Source: JAFNAG01 sp963824985 (GTDB lineage Bacteria > Acidobacteriota > UBA6911). From it: a DNA stretch of 64,000 nt. Positions 60,689 through 64,000 of the stretch are shown one piece after another (position 1 is the stretch's first letter; every line of letters starts with the position of its first letter). The DNA lies in assembly GCA_963824985.1 (NCBI GenBank), contig CAWGRQ010000013.1, positions 21,917-85,916 on the forward strand, written 5' to 3'. The notes beneath the pieces are model-generated. The model was not told the origin of the DNA. It ran no database searches and was given only the letters and a program-made list of their open reading frames with translations. The position numbers were made by a program, and so were the translations under genes.

Positions 60689-60799
60689 ATAACCGATCTT
60701 ATCAAAAAGTACGATCGCAAGAACAGCAAAACCGATGCTTCAGACGAGCCGATCGAGCGGTTCGAGAAAGGGGGAAGCGGTGGAAAATGGCGGGCTGAC

Positions 60800-60834
60800 C
60801 TCTATGGGCGGCCGTCTTGGGGCCGCCCATAGAG
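60800..60834. repeat. Perfect 14-bp hairpin
   Basis: CTCTATGGGCGGCC (60800-60813), seven-base loop, GGCCGCCCATAGAG (60821-60834). There is no T-run after it, so it is an atypical terminator at best; it may instead mark the edge of the imported segment that begins here. Confidence 0.6.
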
Positions 60835-60857
60835 ATCTAACTGCCATGCCGGGAAAA

Positions 60858-61043
60858 TGAGCCAATCTTTATCCCTCAAATCGTCAGCTCAAATTTGAAG
60901 CAGGTGGCTCGAGCTCTACGCTAAGGGATATCATGGCTTTGATTGTACGCCACGCCTGGGACGGCGCGCCACACTCATCTCAGTTTGATGCGATCGCCAT
61001 CCACCTAATCAAATCCTCCGAGCAGGCAAAAAGCGGCGTCTAA
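60858..61043 (+). pseudogene. Truncated integron-cassette reading frame (3' end only)
   Basis: After a TGA near 60857-60859 one frame stays open for about 60 codons, through 'LKFEAGGSSSTLRDIMALIV' and 'HSSQFDAIAIHLIKSSEQAK' to '...SGV' and a TAA at 61041-61043. That stop lies inside the first consensus of the attC site, as is usual for genes in integron cassettes. There is no plausible start or ribosome site other than an internal ATG near 60932. I do not know the family; the 5' end looks lost. Confidence 0.5.
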
Positions 61044-61101
61044 CGGCCGGCATCAGCCGCGGCGCGCTTTTTACGCCGACGGCTGCATGCTGTTGTTAGA
61101 G
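61038..61101 (+). mobile_element. Integron attC recombination site
   Basis: The outer boxes GTCTAAC (61038-61044) and GTTAGAG (61095-61101) are inverted and fit the attC ends RYYYAAC and GTTRRRY. Between them the left arm (GGCATCAGCCGCGGCG) and the right arm (CGCCGACGGCTGCATGC) pair almost perfectly, but the right arm has two extra unpaired bases. Such one-sided bulges are the hallmark by which integrases choose the attC bottom strand. At 64 bases the length is normal. No integrase is in the window. Confidence 0.8.
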
Positions 61102-61105
61102 AGCG

Positions 61106-61303
61106 CTATTTCTCTTTCCCGATTTCCGGGACAGATAAGTTCCGACAGATTTTGCGCGCAAGCACGTTTGAAATCTCCGAGTGGCGCGGCACTGCCTCAA
61201 TGGCACCTGTCTCCTGGTTGCACCACAGCGAGTGACCTCCACCTTCTCGCTTGAGGTGACAGCCGTGCTTTCTCAGGTGCTGGAGCAAAGCGCTTCGCTT
61301 CAC
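61106..61303 (-). CDS. hicA: HicA-family mRNA interferase toxin
   Basis: A 65-aa protein with the HicA double-stranded RNA-binding-like fold: 'LLQHLRKHGCHLKREGGGHS' with the catalytic histidine at residue 24, then 'WCNQETGAIEAVPRHSEIS' and 'LARKICRNLSV'. HicA cleaves mRNA unless bound by HicB. It overlaps hicB by four bases and its stop is five bases from the attC box, so the pair fills one cassette in reversed orientation. The order hicB-hicA is the less common of the two. Confidence 0.9.
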   Translation of the reverse strand: MKRSALLQHLRKHGCHLKREGGGHSLWCNQETGAIEAVPRHSEISNVLARKICRNLSVPEIGKEK

Positions 61304-61515
61304 TTGACTTTCACGATCTCGAGTTCAGCTTCTGGTGGAATTCCTCTGAGGGCGTCCTGCCGCCTGTCTTCCAGAATGAGAGCGATTGCGTCCGCCAAAC
61401 TAGTGCGAGCTTCTTCTTTGGTTTTCCCCTGCCCGTTTGCTCCAGGGATCTCGGGACAATAGGCTATATACCATTGGCCGTCGCGCTCGAAGATGGCGGT
61501 AAATTCGTTTGTCAT
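61300..61515 (-). CDS. hicB: HicB-family antitoxin
   Basis: A 71-aa protein with the HicB N-domain: 'FTAIFERDGQWYIAYCPEIP' and 'GQGKTKEEARTSLADAIALI'. GGAGG lies five bases ahead of the ATG. It is short and lacks the usual C-terminal helix-turn-helix or ribbon-helix-helix, so repression of its own promoter may not occur by that domain. It precedes hicA by a four-base overlap. Confidence 0.9.
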   Translation of the reverse strand: MTNEFTAIFERDGQWYIAYCPEIPGANGQGKTKEEARTSLADAIALILEDRRQDALRGIPPEAELEIVKVK

Positions 61516-61919
61516 CGATCCTCCAGGCGGAATTCAATCTTGTCGGCATTATACCGCAATCCGAGGGACGGGAAGTTGTTTTTGCTCTCTAACGTCGCGC
61601 GTCAGGCGCGGCTTTTTCGCGTCCGCTGGAATTGCCTATCTCCGGCGGCTCCCATCGGCCGCATTTCCCTGTTGCGGAAAACAGTCGCGCTTGTCTACGC
61701 TTCTTCCTTGAGGTTTCAGATCAGTCTTCTTCGTCTTGAGTTTTGCCATTGCAAAGACAAGGTCATCGTGGATGGTGGTGCGCAAGGAACTCGGGTGTCA
61801 CAGGAGTAAGCTAGGATCAAGAGATCTGGCGGCTATTCCTTCCATTCAAAACTAGAAGTCAGATCACCGAGCCCCAGATTGGAGCGGAACTCTTGAATTG
61901 CCGCAGGTTGAGATCTCGA
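61516..61919. other. Gap after the hicBA cassette with a half attC
   Basis: CTCTAAC at 61587-61593 is followed by GTCGCGCGTCAGGCGCGGC, a T-run and CGCGTCCGCTGG (to ~61630), the layout of the first half and centre of an attC. The expected closing GTTAGAG does not follow, so the site is cut. GCTCTCTAAC here mirrors GTTAGAGAGC at the other end of the hicBA segment. From 61640 to 61919 I see no gene. Confidence 0.55.
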
Positions 61920-63305
61920 CTATGGAATCTTCGGGTACCTTATGACTTGAATTTTGTTTTTCAGATCTTCGATTTCTTGATCTGAAATTTCATGGTCGAG
62001 CTTTCCCGACCGCTTCCATTCCTTGTGTAAATACCTGAAGCGATCCGATATTTCCGGCATTCGAGTCAGAGCCAGATTTCGATCAAAGATATATGTTATG
62101 CTGCATCCAGGATCGTATTCATTTTCGAGCACATCGACTCGTATTTTGTCTCCGTGTACTGCCAGCAAGCTGACAAGGTTTCTTGGCGGGTCGGATAGTC
62201 GACCGATGCAGCTTGGCGGAAAGAAAACGACTGCCTTTTCATTCCTGAGCTCGTATCCCAGGATCTGGTATTTTCTATCGTTATCCTGCGTCGACGCTCC
62301 GGATACCTTTCTTGGATCTAGGACAACTAGTGTCGCGCATTCGCGGCCGTTATTGACCTGTCCAGGAGGATTTTGTACGTTTCGATCCATCCCGATCAAG
62401 ATCCATAGTGTTTATCAAGGACAAAAAGCCAGAATGCCAGTATTCGCCTTTATTGATGCCCGTTTTCCCGTCCAGAAGAACAAACTGGTTGGGGAATTCT
62501 GCTAGGTGATGGCTGGTCACGAGGACTTCCTTAGTGCCATCCTGTCTAAGTCAGCAACGAGGAAATTGGCAATTATGAAAGGACCCTCTATGGTGCCGCC
62601 TGGAGTTTTCACAGTTCTGCCTGGAGTAAAGTTGCACAGCACCTCACGCCGTGTCGGAGAGACAGTATAGTCTGCAACCGACTTCGTTCCGATTTACTGG
62701 ATCGTATGCGAAAATCGTTTCGTTGTTTTTGAGTCGCGCTCGAGGTCTTCAAACTGAACAAACGACCGATCCAGAGCGTTTGAGTTTTGATAGCTCGACC
62801 GCAAAAATGGTACCGGAGCGGACCATCTCCATAACTCTTGCCCCAATTTATCTTTGGCGATAAAAATGCTGCCGTCGATAGCAAAGGAATCGGCATTTCC
62901 GGGTTTTTTTTCGGAAGGCCGATTCCTTTCCGAGGAATCCATACAATCCCAACAATTACCGCCAATGCAACAAGGGCAGAGAGCGAGCTTATAGTCTTAA
63001 ATCGCGAAGACCACCCCGAGTGCTTCGTGGCTTGTTTTGAGGCAAGCGCCTTTCTTCCCCAATCCGCCAATTCACTGATGTTTTCCGGTACCCGATTGCC
63101 TGGCCTTGAGACAAGCGCCTTTGTTTTCCATTGCTCTAGTTCAGCCGTGATTCCCAGTACCCGCCCCCTTGCTCCTGGCAAACGCTTGACGGGAAGTCCG
63201 TGCTTGGTTTGCCCAATTCTGCGCGGTTCTTTCGGAGACCCCTAGAAAAGCAGCAATTTCCTTCCATGAAGTGAGATCCCTTGGGCTTACTTGATCAGAA
63301 TCCAT
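61920..63305 (-). pseudogene. Decayed HTH–membrane–repeat (VCBS/FG-GAP-like) protein
   Basis: Read on the minus strand from the ATG at 63305, pieces of one protein appear in different frames. There is a helix-turn-helix start ('LTSWKEIAAFLGVSERTAQ'), 'LPVKRLPGARGRVLGITAEL', a membrane span ('LSALVALAVIVGIVWIP'), 'FIAKDKLGQELWRWSAPVPF', 'YDPVNRNEVGCRLYCLS', 'KEVLVTSHHLAEFPNQFVLL' with 'MDLDRDGSK', and a C-terminus 'NNGRECATLVVLDPRKVSGA' to 'IQVIRYPKIP'. At least five frame changes or stops separate them. I associate the family with Bryobacter/Solibacter-type genomes; the exact function is unknown to me. Confidence 0.75.
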
Positions 63306-63646
63306 GGCAGACCTCATATTACGTTGATATTATTATACTTGCCTCCACATCAGCAGATGGCCAGGTCTTATTCGGATGGTGATCTGCGTGATCGAAAAAG
63401 TCCGAATTCGCATCTTTTCGCTTGCCCGCTCTCATAAAAGCTCGCCTATTCTAGCATGCCAGCTAAAGATGCCGAGTTCAAAAAGCCAGAAAAAGCACGG
63501 TCTTCGTGCTCGCAGAAGCGATCACCAGTAGGCTGGCATTAGTCAGTACTTGAGCGCGGAGTTGCTCCTCGTTCCGTGTAATGTTCAATCAGTGAACATT
63601 CAAGGCGTGAATGGTTTTGCACAATTAAGAAAGGAGTTTCCCAAAA
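63306..63646. other. Gap before the last gene, with a candidate operator palindrome
   Basis: The gap is AT-richer than the core genome and encodes nothing I recognise. AATGTTCA (63580-63587) and TGAACATT (63593-63600) are perfect inverted 8-base arms with a five-base spacer, about 45 bases before the ATG at 63647. The layout suits a dimeric repressor binding site for the following gene. Confidence 0.45.
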
Positions 63647-64000
63647 ATGAAACATCGATACAGTCTCGTGTGTGCAGCAATCCTGCTGTTCTCCGCTCCT
63701 GGATTTGCACAGACCTTCTACCAGAATTTTGAAGGAAAGACAGTTGCCGAGATCTATTGGCCAGCGGCTGGGTTGACATTTCTACCTCGCCGCGACACAT
63801 ATTGGCAGTAAACAACATCGATGGACGCGATGTTCTTCTTTTGCAGGCATGGGGTGGCAATGTTATAGACATGGATGCGGGAATCGAGTATCGAGGTCTA
63901 AATGCTGGCCTTTCAACAGTTTGGTCCGTGGAATATAACACGCGCGATCTTACGCCGATTACCGCGATAGGTGGACATTGGGCCGTTGGTGTTGGCGAGC
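63647..64000 (+). pseudogene. Secreted protein with a broken frame, cut by the window end
   Basis: The ATG at 63647 has AAAGGAG about 12 bases ahead and opens a signal peptide ('MKHRYSLVCAAILLFSAPGF', then AQ). The frame reads to 'EGKTVAEIYW' and stops at 63809. Continuing in the other frame from about 63763 gives 'SGWVDISTSPRHILAVNNID' and 'LQAWGGNVIDMDAGIEYRG' to the window edge. A one-base loss near 63760 accounts for it. The body looks like a beta-rich secreted domain with no family I can name. Confidence 0.6.

Noticed and set aside
60800..60834. Rho-independent terminator
   Set aside because: The stem is strong, but neither side has a T-run of usual length, and the nearest genes do not end next to it.
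62838..63245. 135-codon plus-strand open frame
   Set aside because: Antisense to the decayed HTH–membrane gene, whose recognisable protein text is on the minus strand.

Overview
The window reads as a stretch of core chromosome from a free-living bacterium of moderately high GC. The Acidobacteriota (Solibacter/Bryobacter-like) are my best guess. The basis is the combination of large TPR proteins, a TrpB2-type tryptophan synthase, a LarC, a TAT-exported amidase and a decayed HTH–membrane–repeat protein of a type I associate with that phylum. This is inference from gene content; no 16S rRNA or tRNA gene is visible.

Layout. Positions 1-9100 hold a TPR protein cut by the window edge, a beta-lactamase-family gene remnant, pyrR-pyrC (no pyrB between them), an FtsB/DivIC-like protein, cutA, a crotonase, a PD-(D/E)XK-like protein, tatA and selB. 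Positions 9100-13400 are a translation/secretion/RNA-modification block: ffh-rpsP-khpA-rimM-trmD-rplS-rnhB. Positions 13400-31700 mix a 905-aa TPR protein, thiE, a sigma factor with an unusually large anti-sigma/FecR-like partner, trpB2, argS, larC, a free tRNA-binding domain with tatD, a polyprenyl diphosphate synthase, a class A penicillin-binding protein and ssb. Positions 32000-51740 are one unbroken str-S10-spc-alpha ribosomal supercluster (rpsL to rplQ, with fusA, tuf, secY, adk, infA, rpoA inside), with a good sigma-70-type promoter before rpsL and no map gene. ribA follows.

From 52400 on the window becomes accessory: an exported amidase, three glycosyltransferases, a radical SAM/SPASM protein, several dispersed palindromic repeats, and then an integron-like relic. 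This relic has a truncated cassette reading frame ending in a convincing attC site, a hicBA toxin-antitoxin pair lying as a reversed cassette, and a half attC after it. The last 2 kb hold a heavily frameshifted HTH–membrane–beta-propeller-like pseudogene and the start of a secreted protein whose frame is also broken.

Two essential ribosomal genes (rplS and rplD) each carry a single apparent +1 frameshift, and the last gene carries a one-base loss. Sequencing or assembly indels are the simplest explanation, so frame breaks in this contig should be treated with caution. Three copies of a ~190-bp structured intergenic repeat, a second family built on GCAAAGACGC-type arms, a REP-like pair and an oddly codon-biased tuf gene are the main non-genic signals.
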